From positions 1 to 64,000 of the forward strand of contig NZ_UFQB01000013.1 in the NCBI RefSeq assembly GCF_900496965.1: a DNA stretch of 64,000 bases, written 5' to 3'. Below the pieces are notes generated by a model that did not search any database, was not told the origin of the DNA, and was given only the letters and a program-made list of their open reading frames with translations. The DNA comes from Achromobacter agilis. Lineage in GTDB: Bacteria; Pseudomonadota; Gammaproteobacteria; Burkholderiales; Burkholderiaceae_B. Each line of letters opens with the position of its first letter. Positions within the stretch are counted from its first letter, which is position 1. Of this stretch, positions 52,418 through 61,230 are shown in pieces. Both the position numbers and the translations under genes were made by a program.

Positions 52418-54355
52418 ATGACGTCCACCGATCCCATTGCCGAGTCCGACGGCCTTCCTTCGCCTCGGCACCGCCTGTCCACGCGCATCGTCGCCAGTTC
52501 GCTGATCGCGCTAGTGGTGGTGCTGGCCATGGTCGGCTGGACCTTGTGGCTGTCCTGGCAGCTGGAAGGCGCGGGCGCGGCCATCAACGACACCGGCAGC
52601 CTGCGCATGCGCGCCAACCGGGTCGCGGTGGAACTCATGCGGCCGCAGGCCGGCCGCGAGTTCCGCACCCGCGAGCAGATCGACGTCATGGACGACACGA
52701 TCGCCCGCCTGGCGCGCGGCAATCCCGCCCGGCCGCTCTTCATCCCCAACGACGAGGCCATCCGGATCCAATGGCGCGACGTGGCCGGGTACTGGAACGA
52801 GCGCATGAAGCCGGCCGCCATCCGTGCCCTCGGGCAGCCCGACGCAGCGACCTACCTCGAGACGCTGCCGGAGTTCGTCTCGCGGGCGGACACGCTGGTG
52901 CGGATGATCGAACAGGACAACGCGGGCAAGACCACGTCGCTGCGCCTGTCCCAGGGCGTGCTGGCGGCGATCGCCAGCGCGGGCACGCTGGCGATGATCT
53001 ATCTGCTGTATCTGTGGATCATCTCCCCGGTGCTGCGCCTGCGCGATGGCCTGCAGCGCATGGCCGCGCGGGAATTCAGCACGCGCCTGCCGGTGGAAAG
53101 CCAGGACGAGTTCGGCGTGCTGGCTCGCGGCTACAACCGCATGGCCGACGAGCTGCAGGACCTGTACGCCGGCCTGGAGCGGCGGGTGGAGGAAAAGACC
53201 GCCCAGCTGGCCGCGCAGAACCGCGATATCGGTGCGCTCTACGACATGGCGGCCTTTCTCAACCTGCCCAACGAGATCGAAGCCCTTTGCGACGGCTTCC
53301 TGCGCCGCGTGATGCTGCAGTTCGACGCCGAGGGCGGCAGCATCCGGGCGCTCGACCCGAACAACGAAAAGCTGAACCTGATGGTGTCGGTGGGCCTGTC
53401 CGACGCGCTGGTGGAATCCGAGCACTGCATGAAGGTGGAGGACTGCTATTGCGGCGCCGCCACGCGCCAGGACGGCGTCATCGTCATCCAGGATTTCCGG
53501 CAGGCGCAGCCGGGCAAGGACCTGAATTGCCAGCGGGAGGGCTTTGCCAGCGTGGCGGTGTTCCGCATCGTCACGCGGGACGAGGTGCTGGGGTCGTATT
53601 CCCTGCATTTCCGCCACCAGCGCAAGCTGACGCCCGGCGAGTCCCAGCTGCTCGAAACGCTGGGGCGGCACCTGGGCGTGGCGCTGGACAACCGGCGCCT
53701 GAGCGCCCAGGCGCGCCAGCTGGCCGTGGTGCAGGAGCGCGGGCTGGTGGCTCAGGGGTTGCACGACAGCCTGGCGCAGGGCCTGAATTTCCTGAACCTG
53801 CAACTGCAGATGCTGGACGCGGCCGTCAAGCGGGGCGACGCCGAGGAAATCGAAGAAATCCTGCCGCTGCTGCGCACGGGCGTGGACGAAAGCTACCAGG
53901 ACGTGCGGGAGCTGCTGACCAATTTCCGCAGCAAACTGTCGCAGGGAGACCTGCAGGCCGCCATCGAAGACACCGTAGACCGCTTCCGCCGCCAGACCGG
54001 CATCGAAACGGCGCTGCGCTTCGGGCCGGGGCAGGGCGCGCCGCTGCCGCCGGAGCAGCAGCTGCAGGTGCTGTTCATCCTGCAGGAGGCCCTGTCCAAC
54101 GTGCGCAAGCATTCCGAGGCGGACCGCGTCGAGGTGGCGGTCGACAACGGCCGCGACTTCAGCTTGTCGGTTTCCGACAATGGCCAGGGATACGACCCGG
54201 CCGAAGTGGCCGAGCGCGGCGAATCCCATGTGGGGCTGCACATCATGCGGGAGCGCGCCGCGCGCATGCGCGCCATGATAAAACTCGAGTCACAGCCTGG
54301 CGCCGGCACGCGCGTCTCGCTGGCACTGCCCGGCAGCGAGCGCCAGGCCGCCTGA
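52418..54355 (+). CDS. narX: Nitrate/nitrite sensor histidine kinase
   Basis: About 645 residues from the ATG at 52418. Helix one (about residues 22-47) is followed by the nitrate-binding P-box INDTGSLRMRANRVAVEL, a periplasmic four-helix domain, helix two (about 178-205), a HAMP domain, a GAF-like central module with the cysteine cluster CMKVEDCYCGAA...NCQREGF, a HisKA_3 domain with phosphoacceptor His in GLHDSLAQGLNFL, and an HATPase with DNGQGYDP. It senses nitrate and phosphorylates NarL. It is downstream of the nar operon, not in front as in Pseudomonas. Confidence 0.95.
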   Translation: MTSTDPIAESDGLPSPRHRLSTRIVASSLIALVVVLAMVGWTLWLSWQLEGAGAAINDTGSLRMRANRVAVELMRPQAGREFRTREQIDVMDDTIARLARGNPARPLFIPNDEAIRIQWRDVAGYWNERMKPAAIRALGQPDAATYLETLPEFVSRADTLVRMIEQDNAGKTTSLRLSQGVLAAIASAGTLAMIYLLYLWIISPVLRLRDGLQRMAAREFSTRLPVESQDEFGVLARGYNRMADELQDLYAGLERRVEEKTAQLAAQNRDIGALYDMAAFLNLPNEIEALCDGFLRRVMLQFDAEGGSIRALDPNNEKLNLMVSVGLSDALVESEHCMKVEDCYCGAATRQDGVIVIQDFRQAQPGKDLNCQREGFASVAVFRIVTRDEVLGSYSLHFRHQRKLTPGESQLLETLGRHLGVALDNRRLSAQARQLAVVQERGLVAQGLHDSLAQGLNFLNLQLQMLDAAVKRGDAEEIEEILPLLRTGVDESYQDVRELLTNFRSKLSQGDLQAAIEDTVDRFRRQTGIETALRFGPGQGAPLPPEQQLQVLFILQEALSNVRKHSEADRVEVAVDNGRDFSLSVSDNGQGYDPAEVAERGESHVGLHIMRERAARMRAMIKLESQPGAGTRVSLALPGSERQAA

Positions 54356-54368
54356 CACCATCCAGACC

Positions 54369-55037
54369 ATGCCCATCCGTATCCTCCTCGTCGACGACCA
54401 CACCCTGTTCCGCTCCGGCGTGCGCCTGCTGCTGCAGCGCCAGCCCGATTTCGAGGTCGTGGCGGAAGCCGGGGACGGCGTCGAGGGCTTGAAGCGCGCC
54501 AAAGAGCTCAAGCCCGACGTCGTCCTGCTGGATCTCAACCTGCCCGGGCTGTCCGGGCTGGAAACGCTGCAGCTGCTGACGCAGGATCTGCCGTCCTGCG
54601 CCGTCATCATCCTGACGGTCTCGGAAGAGGCCGACGAGCTCGGCCAGGCGCTGCGCGATGGCGCCCGCGGCTACCTTGTGAAGAACATCGACGCCGACGC
54701 GCTGACCGCCGCCATCCGCCGCGCGGCCGGCGGCGAGCCGGTGATCGCGGACAGCATGACCGCCAAGCTCGTGGAGCAGTTCCGCGGGCAAGCCGGCCAG
54801 CCGGGCCAGGCCGCGCAAGCGGCGGGCGGCGACCGCAACCGCCTGACCGCGCGCGAAAGGCAGATCGTGCAATGGCTGGCGCGCGGCGCCAGCAACAAGG
54901 TCATCGCGCGTGAGCTCGACGTAAGCGAAAGCACGGTGAAGATCCATGTGCAGAACGTGCTGAAAAAACTGAACCTGACCAGCCGCGTGCAAGTCGCGGT
55001 GTATGCGGTGGAGCACGGGATGTACACGGACGAGTGA
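54369..55037 (+). CDS. narL: Nitrate/nitrite response regulator
   Basis: A 222-residue NarL/FixJ-type regulator. The receiver domain has acidic Asp pair VDDHT near residue 9, phosphoacceptor Asp in DVVLLDLNLPG, the conserved Thr in ILTVSE and Lys in YLVKNID. An Ala/Gly/Gln-rich linker follows. The LuxR-type helix-turn-helix is at the C-terminus (RLTARERQIVQWLARGASNK). It starts 13 bases after narX. Likely targets are the narK1 and narG promoter modules, although their sequences match the classical NarL heptamer only partly. Confidence 0.95.
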   Translation: MPIRILLVDDHTLFRSGVRLLLQRQPDFEVVAEAGDGVEGLKRAKELKPDVVLLDLNLPGLSGLETLQLLTQDLPSCAVIILTVSEEADELGQALRDGARGYLVKNIDADALTAAIRRAAGGEPVIADSMTAKLVEQFRGQAGQPGQAAQAAGGDRNRLTARERQIVQWLARGASNKVIARELDVSESTVKIHVQNVLKKLNLTSRVQVAVYAVEHGMYTDE

Positions 55038-55046
55038 CGGGCGGGC

Positions 55047-55107
55047 GTGTCTGACACCCGTAAGCACTGTCGTCCTTCCCCGGCTGTCTCGTACGGGTGT
55101 CAGACAC
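55047..55107. repeat. Perfect 16-bp inverted repeat after narL
   Basis: GTGTCTGACACCCGTA (55047-55062) and TACGGGTGTCAGACAC (55092-55107) are exact reverse complements with a 29-base spacer. Each arm also contains a near-palindrome, GTGTC-T-GACAC. It begins 10 bases after the narL stop and ends 10 bases before the ubiU FNR box. It can form a strong hairpin without a T-tract. GTGTCTGACACC-type words are, to my recollection, recurrent intergenic elements in this bacterial group, so it is probably one of a dispersed REP-like family that also ends the narXL transcript. Confidence 0.8.
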
Positions 55108-55117
55108 TGCGGCGATG

Positions 55118-55159
55118 TTGATCTTCGACAAGGCCACCGCATCCCCCGGCCCCTAGACT
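55118..55159 (+). promoter_or_regulatory. Class II FNR-type promoter of ubiUVT
   Basis: TTGATCTTCGACAA (55118-55131) matches the FNR box at 9 of 10 defined bases. A TAGACT -10 (55154-55159) lies with its centre 32 bp downstream, exactly the geometry of an FNR site at -41.5. The predicted transcription start is about 55164-55166. Confidence 0.72.
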
Positions 55160-55187
55160 GGCCGTCATGGAAACTCGAACCTCTCCC

Positions 55188-56183
55188 ATGGAACTCGTGG
55201 CCCCCGCCGGCAGCCTGGCTGCATTGAAGGCGGCCATCGATGCGGGCGCCGACACGGTCTACCTCGGCCTCAAGAACGCCACCAACGCCCGCAATTTCGC
55301 CGGGCTAAATTTCACCGAAGCCGATATCCGCGCCGGCGTGGAGCTGGCGCACAGCCGCAAGCGCCAGGTGCTGTTCGCCATCAACACCTTCGTGCAGGCG
55401 GGCAGGGCGCAGGAGTGGCGCGCCGCGGTGGACGCCGCCCAGGGCCTGGGCGCCGATGCGGTCATCATGGCGGATCCTGGCCTGATGGCCTACGCCCGCG
55501 ACCGCTATCCCGATCTGCGCCTGCATCTGTCGGTGCAGGGCTCGGCCACCCACGCCGACGCCATCGAGCTGATGAAGGAGCAGTTCGGCATCCGCCGGGT
55601 GGTGCTGCCGCGGGTACTGACCCTGGCCGAGATCGCGCGCATCTGCGCCAACGTCAGTGTCGAGGTCGAGGTATTCGGCTTCGGCAGCCTGTGCGTCATG
55701 GCCGAGGGGCGCTGCCTGCTGTCGTCCTACGCCACCGGAGATTCGCCCAACAACAAGGGTGTTTGTTCGCCCGCTCACGCCGTGCGCTGGTCGGAAGAAA
55801 ACGGCCGCATGGACGCGCGCCTGAACGGCATCCTGATCGACCGCTACGAACCGGGCGAAGCCGCCGCCTATCCCACTTTGTGCAAGGGCCGCTTCGACGT
55901 GGACGGGCAAGCCGACCATGCGCTGGAGGAACCGACCAGCCTGAACGCGATCGGCCTGTTGCCGCGCCTTGCGGAGATGGGCGTGTCCGCCATCAAGATC
56001 GAGGGACGGCAGCGCAGCCCCGCCTACGTCACCCAGGTGGTGTCGACCCTGCGCGCGGCCTTGAACAGCGCGCATGCGGACGCCTCCCGCTTTTCTCCCC
56101 GCCCCGAATGGAACGCCATGCTGGCGCGCCACTCCGAGGGTTCCCAAGTCACGCAAGGCGCATTCGAACGTCCATGGAAATGA
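55188..56183 (+). CDS. ubiU: Oxygen-independent ubiquinone hydroxylation protein UbiU (U32 family)
   Basis: 331 residues from the ATG at 55188, the length of E. coli UbiU. The in-frame ATG at 55167 is rejected because the predicted transcription start lies one to three bases before it. The protein opens with [20 protein letters not shown], typical of U32 proteins. The four cysteines for the 4Fe-4S cluster are present: [18 protein letters not shown] and TLCKGRF. With UbiV it hydroxylates ubiquinone precursors using prephenate instead of oxygen. It heads ubiUVT under an FNR-type promoter. Confidence 0.94.
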   Translation: MELVAPAGSLAALKAAIDAGADTVYLGLKNATNARNFAGLNFTEADIRAGVELAHSRKRQVLFAINTFVQAGRAQEWRAAVDAAQGLGADAVIMADPGLMAYARDRYPDLRLHLSVQGSATHADAIELMKEQFGIRRVVLPRVLTLAEIARICANVSVEVEVFGFGSLCVMAEGRCLLSSYATGDSPNNKGVCSPAHAVRWSEENGRMDARLNGILIDRYEPGEAAAYPTLCKGRFDVDGQADHALEEPTSLNAIGLLPRLAEMGVSAIKIEGRQRSPAYVTQVVSTLRAALNSAHADASRFSPRPEWNAMLARHSEGSQVTQGAFERPWK

Positions 56184-57073
56184 AGCCCAACGCATACCGG
56201 ATTTCTGTCGGTCCTTTGCTTTACTACTGGCCGCGCCGCGATACCCTGGATTTCTATGCGGAGCTGGCCGACAGCCCCGCCGACATTCTGTACGTGGGCG
56301 AGACAGTCTGCAGCCGCCGACACGAATTACGCGCCGAGGATTGGCTCGCGCTTGCGCGCGACCTGCGCGCCGCCGGCAAGACGGTGGTGTTGTCCGGCCG
56401 CACGCTGATCGAGACCGGCGCCGAGGCCAGCGCCTTGAAGAAGCTGTGCGAACAGCAGGATTTCATGGTCGAGGCCGGGGAGGTGGGCGCCATGCGGCAT
56501 CTGGCCGGGCGTCCCTTCGTAGCCGGCCCGCACATGAACGCCTACCATGGCGGCACCCTGGAATGGCTGGCCCGGCGCGGCGCGGCCCGCTTCGTGGTTC
56601 CGCTGGAAATGGACGGCAAGACGCTGGCGCGCTTGCTGCAGGAACGCCCGGCGGGCCTGGAGGCGGAGGTCATGGTGTGGGGCCGCATGGCGCTGGCGTT
56701 TTCCGCGCGCTGCTTCACCGCGCGGCACTTTCGTCTGAAAAAGGACGAGTGCGGATTCCGCTGTATCGAACATCCGGACGGACTGGACATGCGCACTCGC
56801 GAGTCGCGGGATTTCCTGGCGATCAACGGCATCCAGGTGCAGTCGGCCGCCTGTCTGGACTTGCTGTCCCGGGCGCCCGAACTGGCGTCGCTGGGCGTGG
56901 AGGTGCTGCGCGTCAGCCCGCAATCGTCGGGCACGCTGGAGGCGGTCGCCGCGCTGGACGCGGTTCGACGGAGCGTTCCGGCAGCGGCCGTCGAGCCGCC
57001 CGCTGGCATCGGCCGCTGCAATGGCTACTACTACGGCAAGTCCGGCATCGAGATGCTGGAGGTCGTGGCATGA
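56180..57073 (+). CDS. ubiV: Oxygen-independent ubiquinone hydroxylation protein UbiV (U32 family)
   Basis: 297 residues from the ATG at 56180, which overlaps the ubiU stop by ATGA; an ATG at 56174 is also in frame. The start [20 protein letters not shown] is the UbiV form of the U32 fold. Cysteines in [17 protein letters not shown] and QSAACLDL are the expected cluster ligands. It forms a complex with UbiU. Coupled to ubiT by a four-base overlap. Confidence 0.94.
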   Translation: MKPNAYRISVGPLLYYWPRRDTLDFYAELADSPADILYVGETVCSRRHELRAEDWLALARDLRAAGKTVVLSGRTLIETGAEASALKKLCEQQDFMVEAGEVGAMRHLAGRPFVAGPHMNAYHGGTLEWLARRGAARFVVPLEMDGKTLARLLQERPAGLEAEVMVWGRMALAFSARCFTARHFRLKKDECGFRCIEHPDGLDMRTRESRDFLAINGIQVQSAACLDLLSRAPELASLGVEVLRVSPQSSGTLEAVAALDAVRRSVPAAAVEPPAGIGRCNGYYYGKSGIEMLEVVA

Positions 57074-57501
57074 GCGCCGCCTTGCAGGTGCCGGCGTTGT
57101 TCGCCAAGCTCGGCCGGCGCATTCCGCCGCCGCTGGTGTCGATGCACTGCGTGGCCGCGCTGGAACTGGCGCGCCGCTTCAAATGGCTGTTGCCGCCGCA
57201 GGAGCTGGACGGCCGCAGTTTCGCCATCACCGTCGAAGACCTCGGGCTGCGCAGCTGCTTCGCCGTGCGTGACGGCGCCTTCCGGCCCGTGTGGAACGGC
57301 GCGCCGTCCGACCTGGAACTGGGCGCAAAGCTGGCGGACCTGCTGAGCCTGATGCGTGCCGAGACCGATGCGGACACCTTGTTCTTCCAGCGCCGCCTGA
57401 GGATCTCGGGGGACACGGAGCTGGGCTTGATCGTGAAGAATTGGCTCGATGCCGCGCCGCGGCCGACATGGCTGCAGCGCAGCGGCGCCGCGAGCGTTTG
57501 A
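57070..57501 (+). CDS. ubiT: Ubiquinone anaerobic biosynthesis accessory factor UbiT (SCP2 domain)
   Basis: A 143-residue protein with an SCP2 lipid-binding domain ([21 protein letters not shown] ... [14 protein letters not shown] ... [27 protein letters not shown]). UbiT presents hydrophobic ubiquinone precursors to the anaerobic pathway, as UbiJ does aerobically. It is the last gene of the ubiUVT unit. Confidence 0.92.
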   Translation: MSAALQVPALFAKLGRRIPPPLVSMHCVAALELARRFKWLLPPQELDGRSFAITVEDLGLRSCFAVRDGAFRPVWNGAPSDLELGAKLADLLSLMRAETDADTLFFQRRLRISGDTELGLIVKNWLDAAPRPTWLQRSGAASV

Positions 57502-57549
57502 ATACGCCGGAATACGGGTTTTCCCTCATTAGTCAAAGTAATTCCGCAG

Positions 57550-57573
57550 ATAAGAAATAAGAATTTTTCTTAT
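57550..57573. promoter_or_regulatory. ATAAGAA repeats upstream of the MHS transporter
   Basis: ATAAGAA occurs twice in a row (57550-57556, 57557-57563) and its inverse TTCTTAT at 57567-57573, giving a 7-bp-arm palindrome with a 3-base spacer. It is 62 bases before the transporter start and could be the operator for the LysR protein encoded at the end of this three-gene unit. Confidence 0.55.
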
Positions 57574-57634
57574 GGTTGGGCGAAGGCTATAAAAGCTGGC
57601 TGATAGACCTCAACCTGCCTTAAGAGAGATAAAC

Positions 57635-58960
57635 ATGAGGGGAAATACCGCGACAGGGCACCAGCCGGTGCGCGCGTCGACCGCCGCGTTCGTCGGCACC
57701 ATGATCGAGTGGTACGACTTTTACATCTACGCCACCGCCGCCGCGCTGGTGTTCGGCAAGCTGTTCTTTCCATCGGCGACGGGTTTCTACGGGACCCTGG
57801 CCGCGCTTGGCACCTTCGCCGTCGGCTTCTTCGCCCGCCCGCTGGGCGGCGTGATCTTCGGCCACATCGGCGACAAGATCGGGCGCAAGAAATCGCTGGT
57901 GATCACGCTGGTGATGATGGGCACGGTGACGGTGCTGATCGGCCTGCTGCCCACCTACGCGTCCATCGGCGTTTGGGCGCCGGTGCTGTTGATCCTGCTG
58001 CGCATCGTGCAGGGGATCGCGGTCGGCGGCGAGTGGGGCGGAGCGGTCCTGATGGCCGGCGAGCATTCGCCGGACCGGAGCAAGCGCACCTTCTTCGCGT
58101 CGTTCGCGCAGCTCGGCAGTCCCGCCGGCCTGATCCTGTCGATGCTGATGTTCAAATCGGTGACGTCCCTGGACGACGAGGCCTTCCTGGGCTGGGGATG
58201 GCGCGTCCCCTTCCTGTTCTCGGCCGTACTGCTGGTCGTGGGCTTCGTGATCCGCCTGAGCGTGAACGAATCGCCCGATTTCCTGGCGGAAAAGCAGGCG
58301 CGGGCCCAGCGCGCCCGGCCCGCGCAGGCGCCGCTCGCGCAGGTGCTGCGCGGCGCGCCGCGGCTGCTGGCGCTGGCGGTCGGTGCCAATGTGCTGGGCA
58401 TCGCCGGCTTTTACTTCACCAATACCTTCATGATCGCCTACACGACACAGTACGCGGGCTTGAGCCGAGCGGTGATCCTGGACTGCCTGCTGGTCGTGTC
58501 CATCATGCAGTTCTTCATTACGCCGCTCGCTGCCTACATCGCAAGCCGCGTAGGCAATCTGCGCTTTCTTGGGGCGACGGCGCTGGCGTCGATCTTCACG
58601 CCCTACGTCATGTTCAACCTGGTGGACCAAGGCTCGCTCACCAGCATCACGCTGGGGGTGGGCGTGGCGGTGCTGTTCATGGGCGCCTACTACGCCGTGA
58701 TCGCGGGCTATGTCAGCGACAGCTTTCCGACGGGCATCCGCTACACGGGCATCTCCCTGGCGTACCAGTTGTCGGGTGCCATTTTCGGTGGGCTGACGCC
58801 TTTGCTCGGCACGGTGCTGGCCGAGAACTTCAAAGGCCAGTGGTGGCCGCTGGCCGTGCTGTTTTCGGCGATATCGCTGCTTTCCCTGGTTTCCGTGCTG
58901 CTGTTGGGCAATGCCGGCCAGCGCACCGAGAATTTTCAATTTAAGGATCAGCAAGCATGA
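57635..58960 (+). CDS. MHS family (metabolite:proton symporter) MFS transporter
   Basis: A 441-residue, 12-helix major facilitator of the MHS group (relatives carry proline/betaine, ketoglutarate and shikimate). Marks are GTMIEWYDFYIYATAAALVF in helix 1, the loop GHIGDKIGRKKSLVITL, and RIVQGIAVGGEWGGAVLMAGEH in helix 4. It overlaps the deacetylase-like gene by four bases, so its substrate is probably what that enzyme acts on, for example acetylated polyamines (inference). Confidence 0.9.
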   Translation: MRGNTATGHQPVRASTAAFVGTMIEWYDFYIYATAAALVFGKLFFPSATGFYGTLAALGTFAVGFFARPLGGVIFGHIGDKIGRKKSLVITLVMMGTVTVLIGLLPTYASIGVWAPVLLILLRIVQGIAVGGEWGGAVLMAGEHSPDRSKRTFFASFAQLGSPAGLILSMLMFKSVTSLDDEAFLGWGWRVPFLFSAVLLVVGFVIRLSVNESPDFLAEKQARAQRARPAQAPLAQVLRGAPRLLALAVGANVLGIAGFYFTNTFMIAYTTQYAGLSRAVILDCLLVVSIMQFFITPLAAYIASRVGNLRFLGATALASIFTPYVMFNLVDQGSLTSITLGVGVAVLFMGAYYAVIAGYVSDSFPTGIRYTGISLAYQLSGAIFGGLTPLLGTVLAENFKGQWWPLAVLFSAISLLSLVSVLLLGNAGQRTENFQFKDQQA

Positions 58961-59976
58961 AGGCATTTTTCCACGACGACCAGAAGCTTCATCATCCGCA
59001 GACCTATTTTTCCCGTGGCAAGATGCGCACGCCGCAGGAAGTGCCGGCGCGCCTGGATGGCCTGGTGCGCGCCGCCCGCAAGCTGGGCTTCGACGTCCAG
59101 GCGCCGGCCGATCATGGAGCGGCGGCGCTGTCGGCCGTGCATACGCTGGACTATCTGCGTTTCCTGCAAGGCGCCCACGACGATTGGATGAAGCTGCCCG
59201 GAGATTGGGGCGGCGAGGTCGTGTCCAACGTCTTCGTCAGGGAACCCAACGCCTTGCGCGGCGTGCTGGCCAAGGCGGGACGCTATCTGGCCGACGGCAG
59301 CTGCCCGGTGGGGCCGCAGACCTGGCATTCCGCCTATTGGTCCGCGCAGTGCGCCGTGGCGGGGGCGGAATGCCTGCTGGCCGGCGAACGCCAGGCCTAC
59401 GCGATCTGCCGTCCGCCGGGCCATCACGCCCGGCGCGACGCCGCGGGAGGGTTCTGCTATCTGAACAACGCGGCGATCGCCGCGCAGCGCCTGCGGTCCC
59501 GGTTCGCGCGCGTGGCCATCCTGGATACGGACATGCACCATGGGCAGGGCATCCAGGAAATCTTCTACGAGCGCAACGACGTGCTGTATGTGTCGATCCA
59601 CGGGGATCCGGAAAATTTCTATCCGGTGGTGGCGGGTTTCGAAGACGAGCGCGGCGCGGGCGAGGGCTATGGATACAACATCAACCTGCCCATGCCGCAC
59701 GGTTCGCCGGAAGCCGTGTTCTTCGACCGCCTGGTTCAGGCGCGCCGCGCGATCGAGCTGTTCCAGCCCGACGCGCTGGTCCTGTCTCTGGGGTTCGACA
59801 TCTTCGAAAAGGATCCGCAGGCCATGGTCGGCGTCACCGAGGATGGCTTCGAGCGCCTGGGCCGCGAAGTGGGCGGCATGCGCTTGCCGACCTTGATCGT
59901 GCAGGAAGGCGGCTACTATATCGAGGGTCTGGAATCCAACGCATCGCGCTTTTTCGCGGGGCTGGCCGGCGCCTGA
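58957..59976 (+). CDS. Histone-deacetylase-superfamily amidohydrolase, acetylpolyamine type
   Basis: A 339-residue arginase/deacetylase-fold enzyme. Active-site residues are visible: CRPPGHHARRDAAGGFCYLN with the catalytic His156-His157 pair, ILDTDMHHGQG with Asp192 and His194 as zinc ligands, SLGFDIFEKD with the third ligand Asp, and QEGGYY with the transition-state Tyr. The N-terminal MKAFFHDDQKLHHPQTYFSRGK loop resembles bacterial acetylpolyamine amidohydrolases rather than eukaryotic-like deacetylases. It should release acetate from acetylated polyamines or similar small amides. Confidence 0.87.
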   Translation: MKAFFHDDQKLHHPQTYFSRGKMRTPQEVPARLDGLVRAARKLGFDVQAPADHGAAALSAVHTLDYLRFLQGAHDDWMKLPGDWGGEVVSNVFVREPNALRGVLAKAGRYLADGSCPVGPQTWHSAYWSAQCAVAGAECLLAGERQAYAICRPPGHHARRDAAGGFCYLNNAAIAAQRLRSRFARVAILDTDMHHGQGIQEIFYERNDVLYVSIHGDPENFYPVVAGFEDERGAGEGYGYNINLPMPHGSPEAVFFDRLVQARRAIELFQPDALVLSLGFDIFEKDPQAMVGVTEDGFERLGREVGGMRLPTLIVQEGGYYIEGLESNASRFFAGLAGA

Positions 59977-60088
59977 GCGCGCGGCGGCGGCGCGGGGTCC
60001 GACCCGCCGCTCCCATCGACTCCGCCGCCATGCCATGCCACTGCCCGCCGCCCGCAAACCGTCACCTCTGTCGTTGGCTCCCGAGCGC

Positions 60089-61006
60089 ATGGACTGGAAC
60101 CTATTGCGCACGTTCATGTTCGTGGTGCAGGAGCGCGGGGTCGGAAGGGCGGCTCAGGCGCTGCACCTCAGCCAGCCCGCAGTCAGCCAGGCGCTGAAGC
60201 GGCTGGAGGACGCGGTGGGCGGCATGCTGCTGCACCGGCGCAATGGCGAATTCCGCCTGACGGGGTTGGGCGACGAGATCTACGCCATCGCCCGCGATAT
60301 GTACGGCACGATGGCGCGCATCGAGAACGCCGCCACGCAGGACCGGGCCGAAATCGCGGGGGCCTTGCGCTTGCTGGTAATGAGCAAGGTGCAAAGTCCG
60401 GCGTATGACGATTTCCTGGCGCAGTTCCACCGGCGCTATCCCAGGATCGAATTCCATGTCGATGTGCTGCCCAGCGCCGCCATCCTGGACGCGCTTGCCA
60501 AACGCGTGCCGGCACTGGGCATATGCCTGTGCCGCAAGCCCGTCGAGGCGCTGGAGCGCCGGCTGTTCCTGCGCCACCGCTACGCGGTCGTCTGCGGACG
60601 GCATCATCCGTTGTTTTCCAGGCAGCGGGTCAGCCTGGAAGACCTGATGGACCAGAATTTCGTCTGTTTCGCCAGCGACCAGATCGGCGACACCCTGTCG
60701 CCGCTGACCATCTTTCGCGATCAGCAGGGCTTTACCGGCCGCATCGTGGGCACGTCGCCCAATATCGAGGAAATCCGGCGCATGGTGGTGGCCGGCATCG
60801 GGCTGAGCTTTCTGCCCGAACACCTGATCCGCCAGGACGTGATGAGCGGCGAGCTGCGGCGCCTGCCCCCCGCGGAATCGGTGGCCGAAATCGATGTGTT
60901 TCTGGCATGGCACAAGCAGCGCAAGCTGAGCGCCGTGGAACTTGCGTACCTGGCCGCCTTCGAACGCTTCCTGAACCGCACGCAGCTGGAATCGCGGGCG
61001 GGATGA
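60089..61006 (+). CDS. LysR family transcriptional regulator
   Basis: About 305 residues from the ATG at 60089 (MDWNLLRTFMFVVQERGVGRAA is the normal LysR start); an ATG at 60035 would add 18 residues. The helix-turn-helix spans AAQALHLSQPAVSQALKRLEDAVGG. It lies on the same strand after the deacetylase-like gene, so it may be co-transcribed with, and control, the transporter/deacetylase pair through the repeats at 57550. Confidence 0.87.
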   Translation: MDWNLLRTFMFVVQERGVGRAAQALHLSQPAVSQALKRLEDAVGGMLLHRRNGEFRLTGLGDEIYAIARDMYGTMARIENAATQDRAEIAGALRLLVMSKVQSPAYDDFLAQFHRRYPRIEFHVDVLPSAAILDALAKRVPALGICLCRKPVEALERRLFLRHRYAVVCGRHHPLFSRQRVSLEDLMDQNFVCFASDQIGDTLSPLTIFRDQQGFTGRIVGTSPNIEEIRRMVVAGIGLSFLPEHLIRQDVMSGELRRLPPAESVAEIDVFLAWHKQRKLSAVELAYLAAFERFLNRTQLESRAG

Positions 61007-61230
61007 ATGCGCGCGCCTGTCGGTCCCCAGGCAAGATGAGGAAGTCTTCGGGCAGGCTGGAGGCTATGCGGCCCTATGCACGCAGCCCTGGGCGGCCGGG
61101 ATTGTGGGGTATGGTTACGTGCGTCTGTCCGCCGGAGCCCATGGCAACGGCGCGGCATCGGCTGTATCCTGCGCGCTGCGAGCGCGTTCGCCGTCCAAGA
61201 ACCATTCAAACGCATTTCCTGGAGAGACAC

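Noticed and set aside
55047-55107. Ends of an insertion sequence
   Set aside because: The inverted arms enclose only 29 bases and no target-site duplication or transposase is present.
59992-60007. Terminator after the deacetylase-like gene
   Set aside because: GCGGG/CCCGC can pair, but the stem is only 5 bp with no T-tract in a uniformly GC-rich stretch.
61007-61230. SAM or SAH riboswitch upstream of metY
   Set aside because: I looked for a conserved aptamer core or a terminator/antiterminator pair and found none; the region is GC rich without a T-tract.
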